DNA of 64,000 nt. Source: Xenorhabdus indica (GTDB taxonomy: Bacteria; Pseudomonadota; Gammaproteobacteria; Enterobacterales; Enterobacteriaceae). The stretch lies in the NCBI RefSeq assembly GCF_014467235.1, contig NZ_NKHP01000016.1, positions 40,885 to 104,884 of the forward strand. Direction: 5' to 3'. This document shows, piece by piece, positions 28,111 through 36,790 of the stretch. How positions within the stretch are numbered: the stretch's first letter is position 1; every line of letters starts with the position of its first letter. A program made the position numbers and the translations under genes. The notes under the pieces were generated by a model. The model saw only the letters and a program-made list of their open reading frames with translations, ran no database searches and was not told where the DNA came from.

Positions 28111-28892
28111 TAACGCGATACTCGACTTTTATGATGAGTTGAAATGACATAGCCGCTCCTTTATAACTTTAAGTCGTCAAAAATAGAGAAATAAAGGAAC
28201 AAAAGGCTATGTCACAGCATTTGGGTTCGCTAAACAGATTTCGAATCTTTGGGTTGTTAAACAACAACTGCAAGAAAAGCTGGCGAAGTTATTGGGCGCG
28301 CTCGACAGGCCGGTACATATTATCGACGGATTTCCGCTGCCCGTCTGTGGATTTAAAAGAGCAAAAGGCAGTGCCAACTTCAGAGGACAAGCCGATTATG
28401 GGTACTGCGCTGCCAAAAACGAAACTTACTACGGCTTCAAAGGACATCTCATGATAGACGAAATCGGCGTGGTAAACGGGTTTACACTGACGCCCGCCAA
28501 TGTCAGTGAGCGTGAAGCAACCTGAGATGTGATCAGCTCGATAAAAGGCTGTTTGCTGGGTGATAAAGGCTATTTAAACAGGAAATGAAAGCAGAGGATA
28601 TTGAAATGATTACCCCCGTGCGTGCCAATATGGATGATCCCATCCCCAGAAAAACGAGAAGGGTCATTAACGCCAAACGCCGTTTAATTGAAACCGTGAT
28701 TGGTCAACTCGCCGGACAATTTGCTATCGAGAAGTGCTGGGCACGGGATTTGTGGCATTTGAGTAATCGAATTGCCAGAAAACTGCTTTCTCACACCTTG
28801 GGTATTTTTGCCAATTTTCAACAAGGTAAAAGTCAACGCGACTGGCTTCAACAAGCCAACGTTATAGGATGTTGAAGTCGAGCATCGCGTTA
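28111..28892 (+). mobile_element. IS982-like element, degenerate
   Basis: Inverted repeats TAACGCGATACTCGACTT at 28111 and AAGTCGAGCATCGCGTTA ending at 28892 bound the element (16 of 18 pairs match). The interior reads IIDGFPLPVCGFKRAKGSA, FKGHLMIDEIGVVNGFTLT and LGDKGYLNR, and, in another frame, LLSHTLGIFANFQQGKSQ, the DDE transposase of IS982-type elements. Several frameshifts and stops break it and the N-terminal part is shortened. No target duplication is obvious. Confidence 0.7.
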
Positions 28893-28971
28893 TTTTTCTA
28901 TTTTCAAAACATTCCCCTATAGTTCCCAGTGTGCAGAACTATGCACTGTAGTTGATAACATTGAAATATTG

Positions 28972-30045
28972 TTAACACCCACAACTAGCCCTATCGGAAG
29001 CGTTAGATTCAATAGAGAACACGGGCTGCTGATAAGTTCCACACTGGAAAGAACCATAATGTTGAAGCCCTTCGCCGATAACATCAAATAGCACACTATA
29101 TCGACTGTTTTTTATCATATCAGCCGTATTACGACATACGGGTACAGCACGCCCAGTCTCAAAAGAATGACCAATGTCCAACATAAAACGGTCAGGTGCT
29201 TCCGGCAACTTTCCTTTATAGATAGCAACTTGACCGTAGTCCTCGCAGCCCTCCTCCAGATCCATCTTAAACAATCGCAGAGTAATAGAATATAATCTTG
29301 CTCCCCCAAGTTTAGCCGCAATTATAGGATTAGATATGGTTTTCAATGTTTTGGCAGTGACTCTCACATCAAGAAATCCGGCCTGTCGCGCCAAATGAAT
29401 AAAATCCTCGAAATACAATGCATCGCCTATGCACTCACCCACGATGAGTGGATCTTGTTTCAATTCTGGTGCTAGCCTGCGATCTGAAAAAATATCGGCA
29501 AAGTAAATTTCCCCCCCAGGCTTGAGTAACTTTGCCATACCAGTCAATACATCCGCTTTAGCCATTGATAAGTTGATTACGCAGTTCGAGACAATGACAT
29601 CGACACTTTCAGGTGGAAGGTTTAGCTTATCCAGTGCCTCAATATGGCCTTGCAAAAAACTGACATTGCTTTTGGCATAACCAAAAACTTCACGGTGATG
29701 ATCGATATGACTCTGAGCGAAGGCAATTTGTTCAGGAGTGGCATCTATACCAATAACACTACCCTGCTCGCCGACTAGGCTGGATAACACGAAGCAATCT
29801 CTCCCTCCGCCACAACCTAAGTCAAGTACCGTTGCCCCTTCCAGTAACGGAGGGAATGGTATGCCACACCCGTAGAAACGCATTTGTACCTTGGGATGAA
29901 TTTTCGCCAAAATGGATTTGATAGTATTAGTAGGTTGCTCTTCCACAGTACAAACCTTAGTAGCTAAATCCTCCTTATCTACTAGCGTATCACCGTAATA
30001 ATTCTGCACTTCCTCTATTCTCTGGTCAAATTCATATTGTTTCAT
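28972..30045 (-). CDS. arsM: ArsM-type arsenite S-adenosylmethionine methyltransferase
   Basis: A protein of 357 aa. The SAM-binding motif is VLDLGCGGGRDCFVLS at about residues 73-88, with IGIDATPEQIAFAQ following. The cysteines expected for As(III) binding in ArsM are in place: Cys60 (FYGCGIPFPP), Cys155 (SNCVINLS) and Cys205 (GECIGDALY), with Cys32 as an extra. ArsM methylates arsenite to mono-, di- and trimethyl arsenicals. The sequence ends with ASCGC. It is the last gene of a four-gene minus-strand unit with a PadR regulator, permease and Cys-rich small protein, so the methylated product probably leaves by that permease. Confidence 0.9.
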   Translation of the reverse strand: MKQYEFDQRIEEVQNYYGDTLVDKEDLATKVCTVEEQPTNTIKSILAKIHPKVQMRFYGCGIPFPPLLEGATVLDLGCGGGRDCFVLSSLVGEQGSVIGIDATPEQIAFAQSHIDHHREVFGYAKSNVSFLQGHIEALDKLNLPPESVDVIVSNCVINLSMAKADVLTGMAKLLKPGGEIYFADIFSDRRLAPELKQDPLIVGECIGDALYFEDFIHLARQAGFLDVRVTAKTLKTISNPIIAAKLGGARLYSITLRLFKMDLEEGCEDYGQVAIYKGKLPEAPDRFMLDIGHSFETGRAVPVCRNTADMIKNSRYSVLFDVIGEGLQHYGSFQCGTYQQPVFSIESNASDRASCGC

Positions 30046-30053
30046 GCTTATAC

Positions 30054-30272
30054 CTACTCCCTTTTCTTTGTTCTATCTTTCTTCTGTTCAGAATTGGAAG
30101 AACCGAGGTTGCTTTCTCTTACCGGTTCTATCCGTGTATCGCAGCAGGATGTCGGTTTTACTCCTGAATCTTTGGTGGATTCTTCAGACACTTCCTCGAT
30201 ACGTACCGCACAGCAGGTGGACATTTTTTGTTTGCCGAACAAACTAGCCCAGAAGCTTTTTTTCTCAGACAT
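30054..30272 (-). CDS. Small cysteine-pair protein of the arsenic operon
   Basis: A protein of 72 aa, with a strong AAGGAG before the ATG at 30272. It has two copies of a short motif: STCCAVRIEEV at 18-28 and TSCCDTRIEPV at 41-51, each with adjacent cysteines followed by xxRIE. The N-terminus SFWASLFGK is amphipathic; the C-terminus is very charged (EQKKDRTKKRE). I know of no function. The twin CC motif and position between permease and arsM suggest a soluble As(III)/metalloid carrier, which is inference. Confidence 0.75.
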   Translation of the reverse strand: MSEKKSFWASLFGKQKMSTCCAVRIEEVSEESTKDSGVKPTSCCDTRIEPVRESNLGSSNSEQKKDRTKKRE

Positions 30273-30284
30273 TTTTCATTCTCC

Positions 30285-31178
30285 TTACATAAACAACAGG
30301 TTAGCGATATAACCCACACCGATAGCAACAGTGAAAATAGTGACCACAAAAATACTGACTAGGCGGGGGCGAAAAATGGTGTTAAGCAAGGTTACCTCAG
30401 GGATGCTGGCACCTGCGCCGGCAATAATCAGCGCTGCGACCGCACCTATGCTCATTCCCTGAGCCTGCAAAGCCATACCTATAGGAATCAGGGTCTCGGC
30501 ACGGATGTACAGTGGTACACCAATGGCTGCCGCGACTGGGACGGCAAATGGATTGTCGGCACCAGCTACGTTGGCAATCCACTCGCCCGGTACCACGCCG
30601 TAAATTAACGAGCCGATACCGGCACCAATCAGCAAATATGGCAAAGATGTCTTGAACAAACTGAATGCTGAGTGACCAGCACGGAACAAACGTGATTTGA
30701 AGTCTGTCGACTTCAATATGTCGACCTCACCGACCAATCTCACTTTTTTAATGTCTTTTTCCAGTCCGAAAAACTGCCAAATCACACCGACCACAACAGC
30801 TAGAATAAAAGTCGATACAGCATAGAATAACGTGAATTTCCATCCAAATAATGTGACCAGCAAGCCCAGAATGACAGGATTCAGAATCGGCGATGAAATC
30901 AAAAATGACATGGTAGCGCCAAATGGGGCCCCTGCGTTAAGCAAACCGACTGTGACCGGAATGGTCGAGCAGGAACAAAATGGTGTTACGGCTCCTAGCC
31001 CCGCACCAACGATGTTGCCGCGTAAACTACGGCCAGTTAACAAACGCTGGACAGTACTGGCTGGAACATATTCCTGCATCATCGCTACTATAAAGCTGAC
31101 GATTAAAAATAACACGATCAGCTCTCCGCTAATGATGGCAAAGAACTTCATAGTCTCAGTGAAGGTGTTGAGGTTCAT
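30285..31178 (-). CDS. ArsP/YraQ-like (DUF318) permease
   Basis: The protein is about 297 aa and has eight to ten predicted membrane helices. Landmarks are GAVTPFCSCSTIPVTVGLLN, where the FCSCS cysteines occur as in ArsP-type permeases, and SSPILNPVI. ArsP exports trivalent organoarsenicals, for example methylarsenite, a product of ArsM. The start at 31178 is preferred to the ATG two codons upstream because AGGA then has a normal six-base spacing. Other DUF318 proteins have unknown substrates, so the arsenic assignment rests on the neighbour arsM. Confidence 0.82.
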   Translation of the reverse strand: MNLNTFTETMKFFAIISGELIVLFLIVSFIVAMMQEYVPASTVQRLLTGRSLRGNIVGAGLGAVTPFCSCSTIPVTVGLLNAGAPFGATMSFLISSPILNPVILGLLVTLFGWKFTLFYAVSTFILAVVVGVIWQFFGLEKDIKKVRLVGEVDILKSTDFKSRLFRAGHSAFSLFKTSLPYLLIGAGIGSLIYGVVPGEWIANVAGADNPFAVPVAAAIGVPLYIRAETLIPIGMALQAQGMSIGAVAALIIAGAGASIPEVTLLNTIFRPRLVSIFVVTIFTVAIGVGYIANLLFM

Positions 31179-31228
31179 AAGCATTCCTGATCAATGCATA
31201 GATGATCTATGTATGTACTTAAAAAAAA

Positions 31229-31609
31229 TCACTGCTGTCGAGTGATATGTGCAGTCACTTCCAGCCATGCCTCGACTGCTACAGCAAAGGCCTCGTTGCC
31301 TTTTTCCGTCAGTGTATAGACCTTACGCCCACGACCCGCAACCGTTTCAGTATGTACTGTGACATAATTACCTTGTTCGAATTCACGCAAGACTGGATAG
31401 ATTGTCCCTTCGGTCGGCGCACAGCAACCTTTGGTAGAACATTCCACTTCGCGTGCGATTTCGTAACCGTGCATTGGGCGGTGTCGTAATACACTTAAGA
31501 TGAAGAACTTGGACAAACTCATCTTAATAATGCCGTTCCAATACAAACGGTCGGTATAATCCACCGGTACACGTTTCACAGCTTGAGAGGGAGTCGTTGA
31601 TCTAGTCAT
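31229..31609 (-). CDS. PadR-family transcriptional regulator with Cys-rich recognition helix
   Basis: A protein of 126 aa with the PadR winged helix: MSLSKFFILSVLRHRPMHGY, then EGTIYPVLREFEQG and the wing AGRGRKVYTLTEKG. Between helices it has the sequence ECSTKGCCAP with Cys57, Cys62 and Cys63, a plausible three-thiol site for As(III) or another metalloid placed where binding would disturb DNA contact. It is the first gene of the arsenic unit, about 50 bp before the permease. Auto-regulation and derepression by arsenite are inference. Confidence 0.82.
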   Translation of the reverse strand: MTRSTTPSQAVKRVPVDYTDRLYWNGIIKMSLSKFFILSVLRHRPMHGYEIAREVECSTKGCCAPTEGTIYPVLREFEQGNYVTVHTETVAGRGRKVYTLTEKGNEAFAVAVEAWLEVTAHITRQQ

Positions 31610-31798
31610 ACTGGAAATTCTACACCTCGACCATCAATGTATCAAGTCTAATCTCAGATTTCATGTATGCGTATATGTGTAGATGGCTGGAAATTCTGGC
31701 ATACACTGGACTAACAGGCGCTTATAAGAAGACCCTATAGCAAAATCATATTTATATGACATAATATTCAGCTCCAAGATAATAAGGCATAAGATGAG

Positions 31799-32340
31799 AT
31801 GGGTTACAGTCTGGATTTTCGAAAGCGAGTCCTGGCATACAAAGACAAGCATTCGTTGACTTTCGAACAAACGAGTACGCATTTTGAGGTTCCCATACGG
31901 ACTTTGTTTCGGTGGTGCAATAAAATAGAACCTTGCATGACCCGCGCTAAACCCGCCACGAAAATTCCTGATGAAGATCTCATCGCAGATGTTCAACATT
32001 TTCCCGATGACTATCAGTGGGAAAGGGCAAAACGTTTAGGTGTCTCGCAGTCGGCTATTCATTACGCGTTGAAACGACTGCGACTCAGCCGTAAAAAAAA
32101 CGTTAAAACACCCTCGCGCTAACCCTCAGCTCCGTCAGGCGTTTATTGAGCGCCTCAGCGACTATGAACAGGCAGGTAAACCGATTATTTATTTAGATGA
32201 AAGTGGTTTTGCGCAATCGATGCCACGTCTATATGGCTATTCGGAAAAAGGGCGGCGCTGTTTGGGTACACACGACTGGCATGCTAAAGGCCGTCTTAAC
32301 GTCATGGGGGCTATTTGCGAAGAGTGTTTATTTCTGGTGC
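31799..32340 (+). pseudogene. IS630-family transposase, N-terminal two thirds, frameshifted and truncated
   Basis: From the ATG at 31799: MGYSLDFRKRVLAYKDKHS, with helix-turn-helix FEVPIRTLFRWC, then at a run of eight A (32094-32101) the frame is lost; a one-base shift restores LKHPRANPQLRQAFIERLSD and IIYLDESGFAQSMPRLYGYS (first catalytic Asp) and KGRLNVMGAICEE. The A-run could be a programmed frameshift site, as in some IS630 elements. The sequence stops resembling IS630 near 32340; the catalytic C-terminus is missing. Confidence 0.85.
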
Positions 32341-32656
32341 GACACTGGTTCCTTTAAGCGGACAGAATCCTTCGGGGGGAGTTGTGAACACCATTCTGTG
32401 TAATTATAATCGACTCAATTGGACTGGTTGGCAAAATCAAATCACGTTGCGTCTTGTTATTACCACTCCGAATAATTCTGCTGCATGGGAAGCATTTCTG
32501 GATGTAGCCAGCAGCTCGACTACTGTCAATGCTATAGGATCGAATGTTCCAGCAGACTGTAGGATCACCCTGCAAATGAAAGTTGGAAATATCACGGGCG
32601 GGTTATATCAACCGCCGTATATTTCGACGTATGACTGTACGGTGTATTACAATTAA
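32341..32656 (+). pseudogene. C-terminal fragment of an unidentified protein
   Basis: About 105 codons are open from the IS630 junction to the TAA at 32654: GATLVPLSGQNPSGGVVNTI, LNWTGWQNQITLRLVITTPN, then GGLYQPPYISTYDCTVYYN. It has the beta-rich, Thr/Asn-rich look of an extracellular protein. There is no start codon of its own with a ribosome site, so it is probably the tail of a gene cut by the IS630 element. I do not recognise the family. Confidence 0.45.
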
Positions 32657-32659
32657 TAA

Positions 32660-32998
32660 TCAACACTAATTTCTATAATAATTTAGATAGGCACAAAATG
32701 CGGAAAAAGCATGCAAAACGCTATTTCTGCTATATGGATTTTTTTCAAAATAATAGGAGTATTCCTTACCTTGCGCGGTGCGCGGGGTAAGGAAACACCA
32801 CATGCTGATACTCTCACTATTATGAAAATATATATGGGAGCGTAGATATTATGATTTTATAACACCATGCAATACATAATCAAAATGCATTGTAATTGAC
32901 GTCTGTCTATTATGAATTGTTGAGTAAATAGTCTTTGCTTTTTGATGCAACATAAAATACAGTCTTTGCAATAATCTATCTATTTAAGGGGCATCAAA
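32660..32998. other. AT-rich intergenic DNA after the IS630 fragment
   Basis: About 340 bp with no supported gene. The stretch near 32765-32790 contains TTGCGCGGTGCGCGGGGTAA, which is locally GC-rich but forms no clear terminator. Confidence 0.4.
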
Positions 32999-33103
32999 AT
33001 GATTTGGTTATTTTTTACGATAATAATTCCATCTATAATTGCATTTTTTGCATTTAGTTATTGTTCCGATGATAATAATCACATGAAGAACAAAAAGAAT
33101 TAA
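32999..33103 (+). CDS. Possible small membrane protein (34 aa)
   Basis: ATG at 32999 with AAGGGG eight bases upstream, ending TAA at 33101. The peptide has one hydrophobic segment (IWLFFTIIIPSIIAFFAF), then a polar tail with SDDNNHMKNKKN. It is too short to prove by sequence alone, but the ribosome site and one-helix profile fit a small membrane protein. Confidence 0.4.
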   Translation: MIWLFFTIIIPSIIAFFAFSYCSDDNNHMKNKKN

Positions 33104-33137
33104 ATATCATTTCTTACTTAACCCATTAATTAATAAT

Positions 33138-33164
33138 ATATATACGAATCATATTCGTATATAT
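33138..33164. repeat. Perfect 12-bp palindrome with 3-base centre
   Basis: ATATATACGAAT and its complement ATTCGTATATAT flank CAT. No T-run follows in either direction, so it looks more like an operator or extruding palindrome than a terminator. Confidence 0.55.
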
Positions 33165-33193
33165 GATGTGGATTTGACAACTTTCTCACCAGC

Positions 33194-33272
33194 ATTAAAT
33201 CCGAAGTCAGTTCCCGTCAGCGTTTGAAAACACGCTATGCCAACATCTTACATGTATTATGAACAGCCTCGT
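33194..33272 (+). repeat. Direct repeat flanking the siderophore island, left copy
   Basis: This 79-bp stretch matches 56393-56471 at about 70 of 79 positions, with the core CAGTTCCCGTCAGCGTTTGA continued identically to ACACGC. In one frame both copies read SSRQRLKTR(Y/H)A(N/S)IL and end in TGA, as if both were the 3' end of the same gene or element. Confidence 0.8.
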
Positions 33273-33335
33273 GCTGGCAAGGATACTCTTCCTGCACTAT
33301 AGCTTACTTGAAATATTACGGTAATGCGACAAAAC

Positions 33336-33608
33336 CTAAATTTTCGGATCACGAGAGGTGAACCAAACAACAGTCATAATACCCTTAAATTCAATGATGC
33401 TATCTAGATTGGTAATGGTGGCAGAATAATGCCCAAGAGATAACTCAAAATTTGCTGATTGACCCGACTCGGTTACATTTAATGGTTTGAGTTCGAATAT
33501 AGTATAAGGATTACTATCGCAGATTCCCGGCCAGATACTCAGGCTTAAAAAAATAATAGTGACTTTACACCAATACTCGGACCAATTAGATTTCTGTAAT
33601 ACCTTCAT
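33336..33608 (-). CDS. Small predicted secreted protein of unknown function
   Basis: The peptide has 90 aa with a signal-peptide-like start: basic residues, the hydrophobic segment VTIIFLSLSIWPGI, then C-D-S. The remainder is beta-like (FELKPLNVTESGQSANFELS). AAGGTG lies just upstream of the ATG at 33608. I do not recognise it. Confidence 0.5.
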   Translation of the reverse strand: MKVLQKSNWSEYWCKVTIIFLSLSIWPGICDSNPYTIFELKPLNVTESGQSANFELSLGHYSATITNLDSIIEFKGIMTVVWFTSRDPKI

Positions 33609-33688
33609 CGTAGCACCTTAAACGCAATTATATTGTGAAAAACATTAACGTAAATCCGAAAAGAGATACAAACGTCATTGCAACATAC

Positions 33689-33800
33689 CTGTAGCGCGTT
33701 TATCTGGGCGGTTCTGAACTTCACCAATTGCTGACGCATTCGGTGAAGTGCCAGGATCGCCTGTTGTTCTTCTGCCTTGACAGCGATGAACTTGGCGGGT
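33689..33800 (-). pseudogene. IS110-family transposase fragment
   Basis: The minus strand reads AKFIAVKAEEQQAILALHRM and QQLVKFRTAQINALQ, closely matching the middle of the intact IS110 transposase at 15490 (SVAVKNEEHQAILSLHRMRY). Only about 37 codons remain. It lies just downstream of the permease gene at 33818. Confidence 0.85.
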
Positions 33801-33817
33801 TACTGAACCCCAGATAT

Positions 33818-34873
33818 TCAGCGATTACGTAGTGCGCTCAGCCGCATCGTCAGGATGAACAGGGGCACACCAATGAGTGTGAAGCTCAAACCGACAGGGA
33901 GAAAGACTCCTGAGGGTGCTGCTTTCGTCATGATATCCGCGGTGACGACCAGATTGCCGCCCACCAGAGCGGAAAGAAACAGTCGGGCACGGCCTGTGGC
34001 CGATGAAATAAAGCTGGCCAGATGTGGTGCCAGTATCCCCAAAAAGCTCAATGGTCCTACTGCGGTGACAGACGCTGCGCTTAACAGGACAGAAAACATC
34101 ATCAACAACGGACGGGAATATTTGATAGGCTCTCCAAGGGACATAGCAAGTTCGTTTCCAAGCTCATAGCGGTTTAACGCGGGGCCAGTGATCAGAATTC
34201 CGATAATACTCAATAAGAATAATGGGATGAATGAGGCGATAATTGACCAACTGGCCTGAAACAACGATCCTTGCATCCATCCAGCAAGATTCAAGGATAA
34301 CTCTGTCGGAAGATAGAGAATAAGAAAAGAGCTGACAGAACTAAGAACGGATGAGACGGCAATCCCCATCAGCAAAATTGCCAAGCCACTTGCACGATTA
34401 TTGCCGACGAGCAAAGTCAAAAATAACGCGACAATCAGTCCGCCAGCCAATGCAGCAACGACGATCAGCATCTTAGGAGCGGAAGGAACAAACGCCAGCA
34501 AGACTATGATCATCGTCATAGATCCCTGACTTATGCCAAAAAGGCCGGGATCGGCCAGCGGATTGCGGGCAATCGGCTGCAAAATAGCACCGGCAAGGGC
34601 TGCGCACCAACCCACCATCAGACCCAATAAAATATGAGGTATCCGTACAACCCAGAGTGCATAAAACTGTTGGTGATCAAGGGAATATCCGAAAAGCATA
34701 TGTATGAATTCACGTATACCAACGTTCGTAACCCCGACGTTTAAAGAAATAGCCACGAGTATGATCGTGATGGTAAATAGGCATAAACCGACTTTTATAT
34801 CACGAGTACGCATCTGCAATCCATTGGCGAAACGTAATACCCTTTGTCCGTCTGTTGCCTGATCGAAGTTCAT
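33818..34873 (-). CDS. Ferric siderophore ABC permease (FatC/FecD type)
   Basis: A protein of 351 aa with the FecCD permease pattern: LGLMVGWCAALAGAILQPIARNPLADPGLFGI at about 90-120, and GPLSFLGILAPHLASF near 275-290. Although the frame is open to 35293, the ATG at 34873 is the true start: GGAGAGA precedes it and the start overlaps the previous stop as ATGA. It forms the membrane channel with the gene upstream and imports the ferric siderophore. Confidence 0.92.
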   Translation of the reverse strand: MNFDQATDGQRVLRFANGLQMRTRDIKVGLCLFTITIILVAISLNVGVTNVGIREFIHMLFGYSLDHQQFYALWVVRIPHILLGLMVGWCAALAGAILQPIARNPLADPGLFGISQGSMTMIIVLLAFVPSAPKMLIVVAALAGGLIVALFLTLLVGNNRASGLAILLMGIAVSSVLSSVSSFLILYLPTELSLNLAGWMQGSLFQASWSIIASFIPLFLLSIIGILITGPALNRYELGNELAMSLGEPIKYSRPLLMMFSVLLSAASVTAVGPLSFLGILAPHLASFISSATGRARLFLSALVGGNLVVTADIMTKAAPSGVFLPVGLSFTLIGVPLFILTMRLSALRNR

Positions 34874-35886
34874 AACGATCTCTCCGATGTTGTTGAAAGA
34901 TAGCGTTTTCTGATGAGCCAGATAAAAAACAGCCCTCCCAAAAAATCCATCAGAATACCGGTATGTATGACATAAGGCTGGAAGAGTGTCTGCGCACAGA
35001 GATTGGCAATCAGGCAGATACTTGCCCCCGTCAGAGCACAAGCTGGCAGCGACAGCATAAAATTCTGACCAATCAGAGGCTTGACAATATGGGGTACAAC
35101 CAGCCCCACGAAACCAATCGGACCGCATATGGCAACGGCAGAACTGGATGCAACTATGGCTGAAATCAGTGCAATGCGTGAAACAAGCGTTGCATTCGCG
35201 CCAATCGAAAGCGCCTTTTCGTAACCGAGCAGAATAAGTGTCAGTGGACGTGCCAGTAATAAAAGTACCATCAAGGCCAGTATACCGAACCACCAGAAAT
35301 GGTTAAGTCTTGTGATATAGGCATGATTGATAGCTCCTGCTAACCAACTCAAATATTCGGTTCTTAATGCAGGATAGGCAAGAAGAACAGCATTGCTTAT
35401 CCCAAGATAAAGCATCGCTATTAATGTGCCTGACAGTATCAGTAGCAAGTTGCGAGAAACGCCGTTAACGCCCGCCAGGCGAGATACTGCAAGAGATGAC
35501 AGAAAGCCGAATAACCCGCCGACAAGGGCTGCTATGCCTTGTAATGTCAGATCGAACCCAAAGCTGATTGCACCTATTATGACAAACATTGTCGCACCGG
35601 CATTGATTCCCAATGTTGATGAGGAGGCCAGTGGATTGCGGATAAGCCCTTGGAAGACGAGACCACTGCATGCCATCACCGCACCGACATAAACAGAAAT
35701 CAAAGCCCGTGGCAGTCGCTGGTATAAAATAACTGCCTGCTCATAGTCTTGCGGTTCGGACTGTGTTAAGGCTGCATAAATTTGTGAAATTGACGCAATA
35801 TTCACGCCAAAAGAGAGATTAGAAAGAAAGATCAGCAGCAATACAAAAGATGCGAATATAAAGAACAGACTGGATTTCATCGTCAT
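34870..35886 (-). CDS. Ferric siderophore ABC permease (FatD/FecC type)
   Basis: A protein of 338 aa if the start is the ATG at 35886 (overlapping the ATPase stop as ATGA); a second ATG two codons on is also possible. FecCD features: GAVMACSGLVFQGLIRNPLA, SSTLGINAGATMFVIIG and GPIGFVGLVVPHIVKPLIG. About ten membrane helices. It pairs with the permease encoded just downstream. Confidence 0.92.
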   Translation of the reverse strand: MTMKSSLFFIFASFVLLLIFLSNLSFGVNIASISQIYAALTQSEPQDYEQAVILYQRLPRALISVYVGAVMACSGLVFQGLIRNPLASSSTLGINAGATMFVIIGAISFGFDLTLQGIAALVGGLFGFLSSLAVSRLAGVNGVSRNLLLILSGTLIAMLYLGISNAVLLAYPALRTEYLSWLAGAINHAYITRLNHFWWFGILALMVLLLLARPLTLILLGYEKALSIGANATLVSRIALISAIVASSSAVAICGPIGFVGLVVPHIVKPLIGQNFMLSLPACALTGASICLIANLCAQTLFQPYVIHTGILMDFLGGLFFIWLIRKRYLSTTSERSL

Positions 35887-36695
35887 ACTCCGGACTGATT
35901 TCCAGGGTGGTTTATGCCCGGATAAGGCTGACAAATAAGGCTGCCGTTGTAACTGAAAATATCGGCCGGAATATCGAATACGCGCTGGATATTATCTACC
36001 GTTATCGTTTTATTAACAGCACCTGCTGCAATAACGCTGCCAGTATTCAGCATCACTACATCATCGGCGAAAGTCGTTGTTAGATTTAAATCATGTAACA
36101 CCACAACGATGGTTTTTCCGTGCTGGAGTGAGAGATCGCGAACCAATTTAAGCACTGTGTATTGATATTTGATATCTAGGTGGTTCACTGGCTCGTCCAT
36201 AAGAATGATGTCAGTGTCTTGTGCGAGCACCATCGCTACCCAAGCGCGCTGGCGTTGCCCTCCTGAAAGGGAGTTGACTTGAGAGCCTGCCTTATCGGCC
36301 AAGCCGACGATTTCCAGTACATCATGAAACAATTTGCGATCCCGTGAGGATGGCCCGCCGAAAAGCGAATTGCGCCCACTAGCTGCCAGCTCGATCAACT
36401 CTCCCAGTGTCATGTAATCCGGGCAGTGGCATTCCTGCGGCAGATAAGAGACTTTTCGAGCCAGCGCTTTGCGACCTATTCCTGTAATCTGCTTACCTTC
36501 CAACAGAATTTCTCCGCTTTTCAGGGGGATGAAACCCATGATGGACTTCAGAAGTGTCGACTTACCGCAGCCATTAGACCCGACGAGTGCAGTGATGCGC
36601 CCTTGGGCAAAGTCTACTGACAAATCATGCAATACGGTTTTCTTGCCGTAAGTTGCGGTGATATTTTTTGCTGTAAGCACCAAAGGCTCCTTCAA
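35883..36695 (-). CDS. Ferric siderophore ABC ATPase (FatE/FecE type)
   Basis: A protein of 270 aa with Walker A GSNGCGKST at residues 39-47, Q-loop SYLPQECHCPD, signature SLSGGQRQRAWVAMVLAQ, Walker B IILMDEPVNHLD and H-loop VVLHDLN. It drives the two permeases that follow. A weak Fur-like match (12 of 19) lies upstream at 36722-36740, so it may have its own promoter inside the long operon. Confidence 0.95.
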   Translation of the reverse strand: MKEPLVLTAKNITATYGKKTVLHDLSVDFAQGRITALVGSNGCGKSTLLKSIMGFIPLKSGEILLEGKQITGIGRKALARKVSYLPQECHCPDYMTLGELIELAASGRNSLFGGPSSRDRKLFHDVLEIVGLADKAGSQVNSLSGGQRQRAWVAMVLAQDTDIILMDEPVNHLDIKYQYTVLKLVRDLSLQHGKTIVVVLHDLNLTTTFADDVVMLNTGSVIAAGAVNKTITVDNIQRVFDIPADIFSYNGSLICQPYPGINHPGNQSGV

Positions 36696-36721
36696 TTTAT
36701 CTTATATAAAATAAATTACAG

Positions 36722-36740
36722 TGTAATAGTTATCATTTGG
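36722..36740 (-). promoter_or_regulatory. Weak Fur-box-like site upstream of the siderophore ATPase gene
   Basis: Minus strand AATGATAACTATTAC aligns with the Fur consensus at 12 of 19 positions by eye. It could mark an internal promoter. Confidence 0.35.
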
Positions 36741-36790
36741 CTAGCATACCAAAATCACAAGGTAAGCCCCAATGTAGTTGTTTTTACCTC

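Noticed and set aside
31661..31999. 112-codon minus-strand ORF
   Set aside because: Antisense to the IS630 transposase, with no recognisable content.
34874..35293. Upstream extension of the FecD-type permease frame
   Set aside because: The extra residues (many Cys and His, no helices) are the preceding permease gene in another frame; ribosome site and ATGA overlap support 34873.
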